From assembly GCA_002224055.1 (NCBI GenBank), contig AZLU01000220.1, positions 1-64,000 of the forward strand: a DNA stretch of 64,000 bases. The letters run 5' to 3'. This stretch comes from Pezizomycotina sp. ARF18 (Eukaryota; Ascomycota). The notes under the pieces were generated by a model that saw nothing but the letters and a program-made list of their open reading frames with translations, had not been told where the DNA came from and did not search any database. Shown piece by piece: positions 47,901 through 61,353 of this stretch (positions are counted from its first letter, which is position 1; the number at the start of each line of letters is the position of its first letter). The position numbers were made by a program, and so were the translations under genes.

Positions 47901-49700
47901 GCGTTCGTGGAGACTTGTACAGATAGGGAGAAGATAAAAAGTAAGATGCAATGAGGCGGCGGGCCCTACTAAAAGCGACAACCAGTGGGGAAACGGAAAA
48001 AGAAAGGGTGAGAAAAGAAAAAAAAAAAAAATATAGACAAGTAATAAGACTGAATAAAAATAAGTATTATTGAGAGAGAGGGGGAAAAAAATGGAAGGAT
48101 AAGATCTCAGGAGAAGCAAAGGAAACGTTTGAAAGACGGTCGTCTGTCGCTAAGGAAATCCAGTTCTTCGTACTGTTTTACCTCCACTTCGTTCAATTGA
48201 TGTCGTTCCTTTTGGGCAATAATCGTTTGATTTCTACTTTTTCTACCGAAGAGCATACTATCGCGGTCTCTGTGAGAAGGCGACTTGGGTATCGAGTGTC
48301 GTTACGGTGGTTGTTTGATTTTGTCTTTAGCAATAGACTTGGATTCGAATGAGACTGTATATAAGCGTGAGATGTGTGTTACACAGGGGATATAAAATAC
48401 TAGTATAGAAAGAATCGAGGACAATAATAACAATAATAATACAATACTTTTAAGGAGGGGAAATATAGGCACTTGATATAGCTGTATGTATCTAAAATGA
48501 GAGAGAAAAAAAAAACGTCAAGAAGATAATAATAATTACACTTATATAATTATATATACTAAGTAAGCGTTATGATGTATTATTATATAGTATAAAAAGT
48601 TTCCCCTTCTTCTCCATTTGCTTTTTTTTCTCTCTTCTTTTCTTCTTTCTTTTTCTTCTTTGCTTTCTTCGTTTCTTTCCCTTTTCCCTTTTTCTTTTTT
48701 ACCTTGTTTATTCCTTATTATTACGATTCTGGAGATCAATAAAATAGAATAAAATAAAACAGAGGATAATGTTCCTTGCTAAACTCTCATTGGAATGTGG
48801 GTGTTTGATTCCGGGGATGACAAGCTAGGGCCCTTGATAGGTGTGCGTGCGTATATAAACCGAGATTCATATAGAAAAGAAGAAGCAAAAAAAAGGGAAA
48901 AAATGGAAAGGGAAAAAGAACAGGGAAATGGAAAGAAATAGAAAGAAAAAGAAGAAGAAGAAGAAGGAGAAGAAGAAGAGAAACGTGGGGGAAATAAAGA
49001 TAAGATTATGAGGAAAGTGCCAAAGGGTCGATACTTTGCCAGGAGGCGCTCATGAACGTGGGGTGGCGATTTGGCTATCGAAGCCGTCCTTCCTGAGGAA
49101 AGGCAACAATAATGATCAAATATCACACCAAAGCCATGAATAACTCAACTGACTCAACTGACCTTTTTCAAGATATAAAACACTCTTCTCAAATAAAAGA
49201 AAAAATATTCGTTCCGGGGGCCGTTTAGAGGGAAATTCCGGGCAAAAATAGGTGCGAGAACCAGCCTCAGCGAGTCCTGAAAGCACAAGTCTGTATCTTG
49301 GCGAGCGATTAATACAATGATAGATAGTTGACGGCCATCGCTTTCTAGTCGTTGAGAAGACTCGAAAGCACCGATTGTCTCGTGAGGATTATACTTACAT
49401 TCGCCTGGCGGTAAACAGAGGAATGATATAATATAGGTTGACCTCTCTCAATAAACCCGTCAACATTCGGCTCGGCTTTGATATAAGACTGCTGGAGCTA
49501 GACTTCCTGACTTCCGATGCTTTTTTTTTTTTTAAAAAAAAAAGGGAATCTCTTTGTGGATGGATATATTGGTTGCGTGGCCAATTTCGAATCAATACCG
49601 AGAGGGTTGAGTCCTTGATACTCTGTCTGTGGATTTGACAGGCGTCTAAGCTGTCCTACTTTCATCGGGTGTGAGATAATAACATCCTCTACAAACAGAT
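44996..49700. other. Purine-rich desert upstream of KH gene
   Basis: The plus strand is strongly A/G-rich, so the sense strand of the KH gene is pyrimidine-rich. It includes A runs (45260-45281, 46411-46438), T runs (45678-45700), (AAT)n patches (46185-46245) and a GAA repeat at about 48947-48980. The longer ORFs are low-complexity Phe/Tyr/Lys products. No gene is supported. Presumably a long promoter or 5' leader. Confidence 0.55.
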
Positions 49701-50399
49701 AAATTTTAGGCTAGCGACGAAGGTTAGTTGTCCAGCCAGTACGTTATATACTTATATGAGGCTAAATATAGAGGGAGAAGACACATGTTAAAAAAAAATA
49801 AAATAAAATAACCAGTCCGAAAAAATAGATAGGCACACAGACGGGGAAAATATTACAACAATTCACCATGGGAGAGCCCCTGTTCTTTTAAGCGGCAGTG
49901 GGATCATAATTCAATAAACCAATTACTTGCGAAGATCACTCCCCGTACTTAGTATTAGTAGTCTGTAATATCATCCCCGTACAGCAATTTATAATACGTA
50001 TTGCTTATATATTATTACACAAAATATTTTTATATATCCACAATGAGACGAAATACGGGTCGCCCACAATAACAACACTTCTTATATTCCATTGTTACGC
50101 GGACGATGGTCAGACTATTTTCTCGACACTTCAAACTGGACTTTGGATCCAAGGGGAGAGTTTCCTTGACGAATGCAGGTAAGGGAACAGTCAACCGAGT
50201 TACGGAGGCTTGCGAAAAAAAGGCTCGATAGCACAGAATTTGATTATTTCTTTAATGTATTTCAAACCTCTAAACCACGCATGCCGAACAGCGCCCGGTT
50301 ATTCTTGCACTTATAATCATGAAAGCAAAATATAGGTACATATAACGGAATAAATGATATAAAAGATAATTACTAAATTCAAATAAATTATTAAATAAG

Positions 50400-50436
<37 letters not shown>

Positions 50437-53400
50437 ATAAGTCGCTTTGATCGCGCCTTCTCTTTCGGCATATCGTAGAACAAATTGCCTCTACTTTAGC
50501 TAATAGTGGATGGAAAATAGTGTAGGCTGTTTAGTTAGCGGCTGCGATAGTTTCTTAGTTACGGATGGCGTACTTGGAAACGCTGCCTTATGATTTGGCA
50601 ACTGCTTTTCTTGGTGTGAAGGAGCTCGCTTATAAGGCAAGGCGCAAGAAAAGATTTTTTTTTTGAATTTCCATTTCATCTTTTCCTTCCCGTCTACTCG
50701 GCATTCGGGCACTACGCGTCGCGCTAGAGGGGGAGCGAAACACCACTACTAAAACGTATTTCTTGCGAATGTTATAACGTTAGAACGAGTGGGTTTGAGA
50801 AAAACCAAATCTTAATCCTCGAAATGCTTCATATAGTAAGCAAAACACGGTTCAAAAGGTGGCTGAGAGTATCAAGGGACCTGACTGAAAATGTTTGGAT
50901 TTAGGAAAATCATATCTGAGCGGCGCATAAGAATCGCGCAAATGCATGGACGTTACATACCCGTTGTGCTGTTTCTTCTGGCACCATGCGGGAAAAAAAA
51001 GCATCGGAACTGGAGCCGGCTGAGTGATCTCGCTGGAATGGGAAGTGAAGGAAGTATAAAGCAACTTTTACCGGAGGATAAAGAAACCATACAGTTTTAG
51101 ACGACTAGTATCCCAAAGTTCAAACTGCGGCAGAAGGATGATCGATCCAATGGTCCCGAAGTGTTTTACCTTATTGCGCATTGAGCACAACCCCACACGT
51201 CGCGGAAACACCTGGAGATTCGAATATATTGTAATAGCCTCAAAACCCGCCCTCTGTCACCCGGCTCCAAGGGAAGATTAGGCTCGACATGAATGAATTC
51301 GGACGCAATGGACCTGAAGGCGCCAAGTCAAATTCATCTGTCTGAGTACGTATACCGGCTTGGCTTGACTGGTCAACACAAATTTTGAGGCCCGGAGCAG
51401 GCACCTCATCATCGAAGCTGCCTTGGGTCCTGTCTTAGCTTGTGATCACCGCCCAAGTTTCCTTCCTGTGTTTCTGATGAATGAAATAGGAATGCAGGCT
51501 TTTTTTTTTTTTTAGCTCAAACTCGTATTTAACGTGGCGTTGGTCACTGACATGAAGACATAAGTCTCCGAGTTTTATTTTGACTTGTCTTTTGCGTAGA
51601 TTTAGATCTCTAGCCTTACTTACTCATTTAAGACGGACTCCGCCTAGACGTCTCAAAGCTTGTGGAATATAATAAAGTAGCTTGCAAATAAGTAGTAAGA
51701 AGATCTAACATGAACCCTCCAACACCTCCAGACTTGAACCCTCTCTATTCGGAAGAGAGAAAAAATTGAAAGAAAAAAAAGAAAAATATAAGCACCCCTC
51801 CAAACGCTTGGGGTGTGAAATCTGGAACCCCCATTGTTTGGAGTCATGGGCGATGCCCCAAAGACTGCCAGTGGACGGGATCAGGGGAACAGAAAACACT
51901 TTGAGTCCTGTTCGTTTGTGCCTTTCGCAGTTATATTCTTCCCATATTCGCAATATGGAGTGACATGTAGCTGTTTGTGATGGATATTCTTAAGTAATAC
52001 TGACGATTATATTACACAGGCCAGGAATCGATAATCTGTCCGTGTGAGAACGCAGTCATCAATATCAACTAACCTCCTCAACTTGAAGTGTGGGATGAAG
52101 TTCAGCGCCCCCCCCCCCCCCCCCGAAGATTTCGGACGATTCGGAGTCAGTAAATCGTCGATGTTCTGAATTGAACGAACTCTGCGCAAATATATAGCAT
52201 GTCAGGAGCGGGGCCTGCATCGGCATTTGAGCGAGGTGCGCCAAGTCCTTCTTTTCCTCATGAGTAGCTATAGTGTACCTACATGATCTTGGACGGATGA
52301 TATTATTCCTCACACCTTTCAACTGTTCTTTTATTTATTTATTTATGTATTGCATTCATTATCTGCTTCATTTACTTCTTTCAAGATCTAATTACGTCTT
52401 GAGTCGTCGCCGGCGCGATCTCTTCTGCTGTTCAGAATGGAACAAAAACAAGAAAAATGAGAAAAAAAATAAATAATAATAATAATAAAATAAACAAACA
52501 ATTCAGTATAAACTGACGGTGTTTGTCTAAGCTGAAAGCCAGCATTCACTTTCCCGCGCGACCGATAAGAGCGAAACCCATAAACCCTAACCCTGGCGGC
52601 GGCCATGTCCCGCCGCCGCCTTGAGGGTCTCAGTAGCAGGTCAACCCTGGAAAGCTTGCGAGATGGCTTTCCACTTTCTCTCAAATATATGGATTTAGCC
52701 CAAATGTTCAATTAACAATAGCTTCGAAATGTCCATTAGATCCCAGCTTCGAATGCCTGGATTTTAATGATTCGATCTTTCCAATCGGATGGTGTGAAGA
52801 ATTTTCGCAGACGGCTAGCGATTCTTGCATTATTCTATTTTATTTATTTCTCCCTTTCCTCGTCAGTTCCAGATTGTTAAAAAAATTCCTGGCGTTGGTC
52901 TGGCCTGAACTGGCCAGGAGATGGCGAGGACCAGGAATCACTTCCCGCCCCATGTCTTGCAATTCCAAGTCTTACTGTCTCCAAGGTCAGCGAGAGGAAG
53001 CAAAGCATGCAGCCACATTTATATCATCTTTTTTATATCGACTAAGCCATAAAGACCCAATCCCACTTTCTCTTTCATAGTAGTTGTTTGCCCTTTTATA
53101 GCATAGGTAAGAAAAAAGAAAAGGAAGGAAGCCTTTTTTATTCTTTCTCTAATTTATTTCCCACATCTACTATCAAATCAGAGGTCAACTAGCTCTTGAC
53201 TGAGCCGTTTTTTGATAGGCTATGTACTGAGCGGAAGCTTCGTCACTGGTAAGATCAGATATATTCACAGAATTCCGCGCTGTTATTTTTATTTTATTTT
53301 ATTTTTTTTTTTTAAAAAAAAAATCCGCAGCTTTGAGGCCCCTCTTGAGATAAGGATGCACGTTTATCCATCTACCGCGGGTGTTACCGATGGCCGAAGA

Positions 53401-55831
53401 CGGAACCTATGATGTGATCGCGCTCGCAAACGCCACAGCTTGGCCTTGGATAGATTGCGCCAGAAGATGTCCCGTTAATGGTATTCAGCCATGCGGCATA
53501 CATCAGTCCAAGCTGTTCTCGTTGGTGAACAGATGCCTATTATTCGCAAGGGTCTTTCGCAAAAAGCCACGGAATATTTTCGAAAATTCTGTTCGTTCTA
53601 TTCGATGCTCGATTTTTGCTGACTTTCATTTTATATCAAATTTTTTTTGTTTTGTTTTGATATTTCAACTTGATCTTCAGGAAAAAAAAAAAAAAAAAAA
53701 AAAAAAAAAACAGCTTAATTAAGCTTTCTTTGAAATCCAAGATGATCCCCAATATGGACATTTTATTGCTGGAGTCGCAGCTGACGGGCGTTCGGAATGC
53801 AGATCAACAGGGCAATCTTTTCAGACTAGAGCTTCTGCTTTTTGCAGTAGTCAGTATCTCATCGCGATCATGGCGTGCATGGCGCGAGTCGTTATTTTGA
53901 TCCCCATTTGCAGTATTGTGACCGTCATCATGACTTCGGTTTCATTTTTCGCTCGAATCTTCTTTTTCATATGCCTTTAGAACACCGTTTAATACGCTCG
54001 AATAAACAAAACTGACAATCAACGGATGCTCTCCAGTATCATTTCCCGCTCCTTGAGGATTAACGTATCGAGTATTCGAATATCCTCAAATTTTCATGTG
54101 AGAAGTGAGTACGAATGCTGTGTTGATAGCTACATTAATATCCGATTCTTTTAATCTCCATACGAATCAAGGTTAAGTAGGTGAAGGATAATGCTTGTTT
54201 CTTTCCCACTCACGATCTTCCCTTTTCTCCAGCTTTTGAAAAAATCCTGTTCCGTGTAATAGGCATCCGAACATCTGATTTCCTGCCCATATAACAACAA
54301 ACGGCGCATTATCGTTTTCCGCCTTACAGCTTCACATTCTCAAAACGACATTTTACTTTTTTTTTCTTTTCAGTTCTTGCCATGCCGTTATGGCATCCAA
54401 GAAAAAAGGCGCCGTTGCGCAAACTTTTCCTCTTTCATGGTATTAAAAAAAAAAAAAACCTAGTCTGGGGACTTCCCAGCTTCGCCCGACCAAAGTGAAG
54501 TATGGTAGGACAAATTTCCTTCTCAGTTTTTTGGAAAAATACCTCGTTGCGGTATTCGCACCTTCCTAGCTGAAAGTAGATCTAGAAGGAACCGACGTCC
54601 GTATTTGTCTCTACCGGTATAATGCATGCATGCATGCAGGACATATCACTGGACGGCAGAGAAGAAGATGAGAGAGAACGGATTGTTATTGTATGCGATT
54701 CGGTGGGGTTTCGTTCTGGTAAAGTATAACTAGCGAGTTATTTTATAGGTTTTGTGCAGCTCGCTAGGACAAAACTGAAAGGAGCGAAATGCGAGCGGGA
54801 AGTGAAAATTTTTTCTTTTTTTTTAAAAAAAAAAAAAAAATAAAATAAAAAGTCCTCATACGTTCTAAATAATCATAGATGGCAGTATACTGGACAAGAA
54901 AATCCTTACAGCAATGTCATTCTTGTTGTGTTCCTTAGCTTAAAAATCAGAGACCCGCTTTTCATGTACAAATTCCTGGTCAACATTTTTGTGTTCTTTT
55001 AAGCTTCTGCAACCGTCCCGAGACCCATTTGCTTTCTTTTTAAAAGGGAAGCGTTGCGAGGAAAGTTTTGCAGTTGAACCGAGAGTAAGCGGGTGTCATT
55101 ATCCGTTTGCGAAAAAAACGGGTTGATAGCAAAAATCATAAACGTTTCCGCTATGCATATATGGTATGATCGAGTGTGATATGATAGTTGCGTAGTACAA
55201 TTTGGCAATTCAATTTTTAATATTATCAAGTAAGGATATTGTCCTCTACCCTTGTGAATGCTACTTATCTCGATGTAGACCACTATTTCTACAGAAGATA
55301 TTTATCGAATGAAAGAAATGAATAGCTGGTTTGACTATTATATATATATTTTAAGCAAGAATAATGTTTTAAGACCGATCCTAAAGAAAACAAAAGACGG
55401 ATGTGGGGCTTTCCCACTACTTTAAGAACTAATTTTTTTATCAAAGAAAATCCATGTGGGATATAATTGATCGCAGTGTAATAGAGAAAGCATTGTTGAT
55501 AAATAAATAAGATTAAGAACTTAGAACCCCCATATAAATCCTGAGGGAAATGAAAAGAAGAAATATAAAGACGTAGGAAAAGAAAACGTAAGACGAATAA
55601 GGAATCTTGGCGCAAAGTGTCTGTTCTATGTATAACAGGACACCTTGAAGGGTAATAAAACGAATCAAACCATCGTACTGTATAATGCCGGTGTTAACTA
55701 ACGCCCGGAAGAACTTTGGCGTGACCTATGGACAATAAAGAATACAGAGTGAATGTTACGCTTATCTCCTCTTATGGATGAAGTAATAGTAACTTTGGTT
55801 TTACGCATAGTATCTGTCGGGTGGCATTTGC
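49701..55831. other. Gene desert, mixed composition
   Basis: Six kilobases without a supported gene. The sequence holds a 33-base A run (50403-50435), a 17-base C run (52108-52124), T/A junction tracts at 49521-49543, 53302-53323 and 54816-54840, a (TGCA)4 tract at about 54623-54638 and two telomere-like units (AAACCCTAACCCT near 52583). Stretches near 50880-52000 and 52500-53000 have more balanced composition and short ORFs, but I recognise no protein or transposon in them. Confidence 0.5.
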
Positions 55832-58800
55832 TCATGTCAGTCGGCCGAGGATACGCATTGCCTTCCGGTGGAATTTCACTGGCATAATACTCCCTAGGGG
55901 TGCAGCAGCAGCAGCAGACCTCACATACCTTTGGTCTGGCCTAGGCACCTCCATGCGCTCATATTCATGGGGTGGTAAGGAGATGTGGGGGCGGATACGG
56001 TAATCCCTTTCCCTGTACACCCTCGGGTGGGGTAAAACTTCGGGTTCAGCGGCATACCTAATGGGTCTGTGAGTCGCTTGCTCGCCACAGCAGGCCTTGC
56101 GGCGGCGGCTGCTGTGGCGGTGGCCCTTGCTGAGGAGCAGATGGCTGTGGTGGTGGTTGGTGTTGCTGGCGAGGAGATGGCGGTAAAGGCGAAGCCTGCT
56201 GCTTTGGATGTGGTGCTGCTTGCGGAGGGGGCCTATCGTAGTAGACAACTTCTGGGTGCTCGTGTCTGGCCTCCTAGACTCGTAATAGACTACACGAGTT
56301 GGCGGAAGAGGCTCACGATCGTGAACGTAGACTGGTCTCCCATGTGGCGCCTGAGCGGGATGATACTCGTATACAACCCGAGGAGGCGGTCTTGCATAGA
56401 CTTTGACGTATTCTGGACTACCGGGACGTCTAATTACAGACCCAGAAGCCCTGTAGTCCTCTGGGTGATATCTGACCGGCGGTCCATATGTATCTCGAGG
56501 GGGCGATCTAGAACGTGAGCATCTCTCGTAACGAGCTCTGGCGTGCTCTGGTGGCGGGATCTCGACCTCCGCGGTGGCATCCTGCGCGATCTCATTTCTA
56601 TATCTCATATGGAGCATACATGTCAGCAATCGGTTGAGGAGCATGATGGAGAGGAGGATGAGGCCCTGGTTGTTGATGAGAAGGTTGATCAGCTGGTTGC
56701 TGTTGACCCGGAATGTGATGACTTTGCGGGGGTTGATGCGTGGGGGGAGGCGGCAAGTCATTTGGATGTGGCTGATGGGCGGGAGGTGGAGACTCGAATC
56801 TTTGAGACAACGGCATCCGGGGATCCCGCTGGCGGAACTGGATGAGGTTGTCCATGTACTGGCGGACGAGAGGGATGAGAGGGAGGAGGGCGGCGTGCAT
56901 AATGATATCCGGGGTCGTAGTAAGGATCTTCAACGTAAGCATAGCGTGGACCGCGATGATATGGGTAGTCGTAAGGATGGTGATATTCGTATGCGGGATG
57001 TATCGAGGGAGGAGGCCCGTACACGACTTCATATCCAGGATGGTGAGGCATATATCTAGAGCGTCGCACCGCGGGATCGTAATAGACTACGTCTTGAGGA
57101 TAGTAGCGGGGACGTTCAACGAGATACTCAACCCTAGGCACCACATGCGGCTCAGGTGTTGGCGTTGGACGTGGTATAGTCATTGTCGGCGAATCAGGTG
57201 CCTGTTCCTTCTTGATCTGAGGAGGCTTCGGTGACATTTTCGAACGAGGAACGGTTGGACGTTGCCAGCTACCGTCAGATTTCTCCTTCCTGCATTGCTC
57301 TTATCATCGTCGTCGAGGATAATGATAGTTTCGGGTAGCTGCGTCGCCAGTGGTGCAGCACGCTTGGGCACCGGTTCCACAATTCCGCCACCAGCCGATG
57401 CATGAGATCTTGAGCTTTCGTCAAGAGGGCGAGCACGCTTCTTAGGAACAGATGAGCTTGCACTCCCAACGCTAGGCGCGTCTGATGAATGTGTAGAAGA
57501 ATTTGACGATAAATCATGGTTGCCTCGGTCAGGAACTGCCTTTTTTGGAGTTTCACGATCGCGGTGTACGTCATCTCCTTGAGGACGACGACCCGAGAAG
57601 GAAGGCTTCCTTACTTCCCGATTATTCGTACTTGTTCTTCTCTCGCGCTTGTCCTGATGCATAGGAGCATCGTTGCCTGTTCGTTTCGCATCATCAAATG
57701 ACTGTATGTACTCGGGCGGAGAATACAATCCCTCGGAACTAGCCCGTTGACTTTCGTCCGGACGCGTAGAGGCGTCGTCGTTCGAGGGAGTCTGCATTGC
57801 GTTATAAGGCGGCTGATCGTCCTTTGTTAAATCCATTGCCGCTACCGAACTCGCGTACATACTCCCATCTCCTAAAGTTAAAGGTAAACTTACCTTGATG
57901 CCCCCAGGAAGCGGGGGTAGCACCCCATTCGCTATTTCTTGGGCCTTCTCGAGTAACAAGCCTACATCGAGAGCGGGGTCCAGGACGGGGTCCCCAATAC
58001 GCATTTTGCGCGTCTTCCAGTCATCGAGCTGAGCTTGTAAGTTCATTTCAAGCCGCTTCCGTTCTGCATTGACAGCTTCACGCGCTCCAACCGCAGCATC
58101 TTTAGTTGCTTGAGCTGCGCTGATAGCGGGCTTCTGTTGAGGCACAAGAACCTTCTTATCAGTGATAATGCTTGTTGGCTGGATGCTCTGAGGTGGTTTT
58201 GTTAGCGTTTGATGTTGCGTTGAGGAAAAACGCCTTTTGAAAGGCTGGGGAAGCATCCGTGCGGCAAGTTCTTGCTGCCGACGGCGCTCCTGATTTCGCA
58301 TCTCCTGGTCCACAGCTGCCCCGACACTTTCTTCCAGTGCCCTCCGCTCTTGCTCTTTCTTTTCAGTTCAAGACGTTCGCGTTCCCGTTTCTCTCGCTCT
58401 TTACTTTCTCGCAGCTTTTCCCGTTCAAACCTTTCCCTTTCCTGTCTTTCTCGTTCTTGCCGTTCCCTTTCTAGCCTTTCCCGTTCTTGCCTTTCTCTCT
58501 CTAACCTCTCTCTTTCTTGTCTTTCTCTCTCTAGCCTTTCTCTTTCTATTCTTTCTCTTTCTACTCTTTCTCTTCCAGTCTCTCTTTCTGCAACTCTCCT
58601 TCTCTTGACGCTCCCTGTCGATCCTTTCCTGCTCTCGTTTCCGATTTTCACGCTCGCGCTCAAGCTGGGCCTGCTGCTGTTCCTGTTGCCTCTGCTGCAT
58701 TAATTTTTGTAGGTGTAGCTTTTGCTGTTGTAATTCCCGCTGCTGGGCTGCAAGCTGCGCGGGGGGTGGTGGCGGTACCGAAGAAGGTTGCGGAGGCGGA

Positions 58801-59101
58801 GCGAATGGAAGAGGGACAGAAGCCATTTCACTATTAAGATTATTCGGGTACACCTGGATTGGCTGCGGTTTAAAAGGCACGGAACTGGGGGAGGGATTGG
58901 AACCGGGGTAGCGGGCTTCGAAGATGGCAAGCCGTTGCCCGACATCGCCACCTTGGGCTTAGGCTTATACTTAGCATGCTGCCCGGAAGATATCATCTCC
59001 CTGAGCTGGACGATCTTCTCCAGCTCGGCATACTCGTCCACCGGCTGCCGTTGAGGCGCCATCCGGCCGTTCTCAAAAAATGCGGCCTGGGCGGACGCCA
59101 T
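55832..59101 (-). CDS. Large disordered protein, RER coiled coil and P/Q/Y-rich tail
   Basis: No known function recognised. The start is ATG at 59101 (MASAQAAFFENGRMAPQRQP), followed by a short conserved-looking segment VDEYAELEKIVQLREMISSG. A Pro-rich, then Gln-rich region follows (about 58740-58690). A highly charged single-helix or coiled-coil segment is built of RERLERERQE-type units (about 58620-58370). Next comes a central stretch with a plausible fold (ARMLPQPFKRRF, MNLQAQLDDWKTRKMRIGDP, LDPALDVGLLLEKAQEIANG, near 58270-57920), a Ser-rich region with SVPKKRARPLDESS (possible nuclear signal), and a C-terminal third rich in Pro, Tyr, Arg and His (RPRYYPQDVVYYDPAVRRSR). Near 56200 a Pro/Gln block reads in a different frame from its flanks, another single-base break. 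The stop is at 55832. It looks nuclear or RNA-associated from composition alone; that is inference. Confidence 0.75.
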
Positions 59102-60427
59102 TAAAGAATTCTTCTAAAAAGAAAAACAAATAAATAATACTCTCGGATGAAGCTGATTCTTTATTCAGGATTGAACACGAGGAACTCTTCTCTTAGTTGC
59201 TTTTTGATGGTGTTACTGTTGTTCTCGTCTTATCCATGTATAGATCTCTCGAAGTAGCGATAAAGCCGACGCCACCTCGTTTCTACTGTTTTTTTGTTAT
59301 TTTTCTATTCTTCTTTATCCTCTTGAAGCGCAAGAGGGAAGAGTTTATATGATATGGGCATCAAATATTAGATGTTGTTCGCGCTTTATTTTATCGTCGT
59401 CGAGAATCTGTCAAGTGAAATGATGATTAGGTGAGAGAGAAGAAAAAAAAAAAAAAAAAAAGTCCAGTGGTTTCTTGAACACAGCAGAGTCTCACTTCAT
59501 GAAATACAAGTCGGATATAGTCTGTAATCAAAGAACTGCTCGTCTCGGTCGGGTGTTACGTTTTTCCCCCTGGAACCCTCAAATACTGTGCTTCAAAAAG
59601 CCCCGCAACAAACGCACTGTTGATAGTGATAGAGGACTGTTCGGAGATTTGACGATATGCCTACGAGGGAAATCAAAGGAACGAAAAAAAGGGGGCCAGG
59701 ATTCGTAATCACGAGAGTGTTTAATGATGAGCGGAAGATTTTTTTTAATTTTTTTTTAAAAAAAAAAGAAAGAAAGAACCCAGAAGGAATGATTGTTTAA
59801 ATAACGCGACTCCCTTGGTCGCCTTCTCGATTAATAATAAGAATCACACTCGCACTTTGTCTCCGCAAGGGTGTAAGCAAGCATCTGTCGTTGTTCTTAA
59901 GAGAAGGAGAAATGCTTTGTTTGCTTTGATCAAGAAACGAGAATGAATGAATACTGGAGATGTAAAAGTAAGGATAATAACGGCGAGAAGTCTTTTAACC
60001 CCTCCAACCTCAGGTAAATATTTCGTTAATAAGGGAGGATGGTTTATTTTAAGCGTTTCCTTTTTTTTTTTTTTTTTTTTTGTAATCTATAAAGGAATTT
60101 TCAGGTTGGGTTGGGGTTTTTATTTTCTTTAAAAGGAAGTGGGTGTCGTTTATGCAGAAAAGCGCCAAAAAAAAAAAAAAAAAATAAACAAAATTTAACG
60201 TGCATGTTTTCCGTTACTGTTTTGTTCGTGAGAGTTTCACTCGGTAACGTTCTTCGAACGAAATATATAGCAGTGATGAAGAAATTAAATTAAATTGAAG
60301 CAAAAGCTTGTTCGGCTATCTCCGGTCGGCAAGATTGAATTATATATCTCGTCAATATCAACAAGACTTATAATATATCCCAATATTTCCTAAAAGAATT
60401 GAAAGCATCCTACTCTTTATCTTAATC
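59102..60427. promoter_or_regulatory. Divergent spacer, disordered-protein gene / SDT1
   Basis: A 1.3-kb spacer between diverging starts. It contains A or T runs at 59441-59461 and 60061-60080 and a T9A10 tract at 59749-59767. Both promoters must lie here; no specific element was assigned. Confidence 0.45.
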
Positions 60428-61353
60428 ATGACCGAGTACGTTCTCTTCTTTGACATAGACAATTGTGTAAGTTATATTCTACTCTGTTTTTTCCAATATA
60501 TATACAAAATGACTAAATAATTAGGTGTTGCTGCTGTACTCATTAAAGCTATACCCTCGCAGCTACAAGATACACGATCTTATGCACGTCCTTATAGACA
60601 AATACTTTGAGGAACACCTGCAGCTTACTCCCGAAGATGCGTAGAGCTGCACCAGCGCTACTACAGGGAGTACGGTCTTGCGCTCGACGGCCTCCTCAGG
60701 CACCACAAGATCGATCCGATGGAATACAACAAGAAAGTCGACGACGCTTTGCCATTGGTTAGCTTGCCCCCCTGCCTGTCTGTATTTGCTAGTTATCTCG
60801 TAGCATACCAAAAAAAAAAATGCTAAAGTGGATCTACGAAGATGGGGTGGACGGTATTTTAACTGGGCGCACAAAACAAACAAAACAAAAAAAATCAATA
60901 AATTATATAGGAAGACATCTTCAAACCAGACCCGCAGCTGCGCTCCCTCCTCCAGTCGATCAACCGCGACAAAGTAAAGCTCTGGCTGTTCACAAATGCA
61001 TACGTAACCCACGCCAAGCGCGTGACCACGCTCCTCGGCGTAGCCGACCTCTTCGACGGCCTCACGTACTGCGACTATAACTCCCCCGATGCTGATCTGC
61101 AAACCCAAAATCGAAATGTTCGAAAAGCCATGAAGGAGGCGGGGGTTACGGATAAATCGAAGTGCTTCTTCGTCGACGATAGCAGGGCAAACTGCGTGGG
61201 TGCGACGGAGTTCGGGTGACGGCCGCGCACAAGTTAGAGGCGGACGATCCGGAACCGGCGGAGCGGGCGTCGAAGTATCAAATTAGGGATCTGATGGAGC
61301 TTAGGGACGTGTATCCGCACCTGTTCAAGCGGAAGAGGCGGGGAAGAACCTAA
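60428..61353 (+). CDS. SDT1: Pyrimidine 5'-nucleotidase, HAD family (SDT1/PHM8 type)
   Basis: A HAD hydrolase that dephosphorylates pyrimidine nucleotides or lysophosphatidate, depending on paralogue. The start is ATG at 60428: MTEYVLFFDIDNC holds the DxD nucleophile motif. Intron 60467-60548 (82 bases) is best closed at the downstream AG, giving DNCLYPRSYKIHDLM, the family consensus. Next are IDKYFEEHLQLTPEDA, YREYGLALDGLLRHHKIDPM and EYNKKVDDALPL; a second intron with an A10 run (about 60758-60911); then DIFKPDPQLRSLLQSINRDK, VKLWLFTNAYVTHAKRVTTL (motif II Thr), LGVADLFDGLTYCDYNSPD, an LICKPKIEMFEKAMKEAG stretch (motif III Lys), and SKCFFVDDSRANCVGATEFG (motif IV acids). The stop is at 61351-61353. 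Single-base frame breaks occur near 60640, 61090, 61120 and 61218. Confidence 0.92.

Noticed and set aside
50891-51100. 70-codon ORF in the gene desert
   Set aside because: No recognisable domain or splice context, and composition is close to the surrounding sequence.
52583-52595. Telomere-like CCCTAACCCT as a chromosome-end remnant
   Set aside because: Only two units are present; this is too short to separate from chance.
54623-54638. TGCA repeat as a regulatory site
   Set aside because: It is a simple tetranucleotide microsatellite with no supporting context.
56069-57234. Plus-strand ORFs rich in Arg, Val and Met opposite the P/Q/Y-rich gene
   Set aside because: They are shadows of a biased minus-strand coding sequence.
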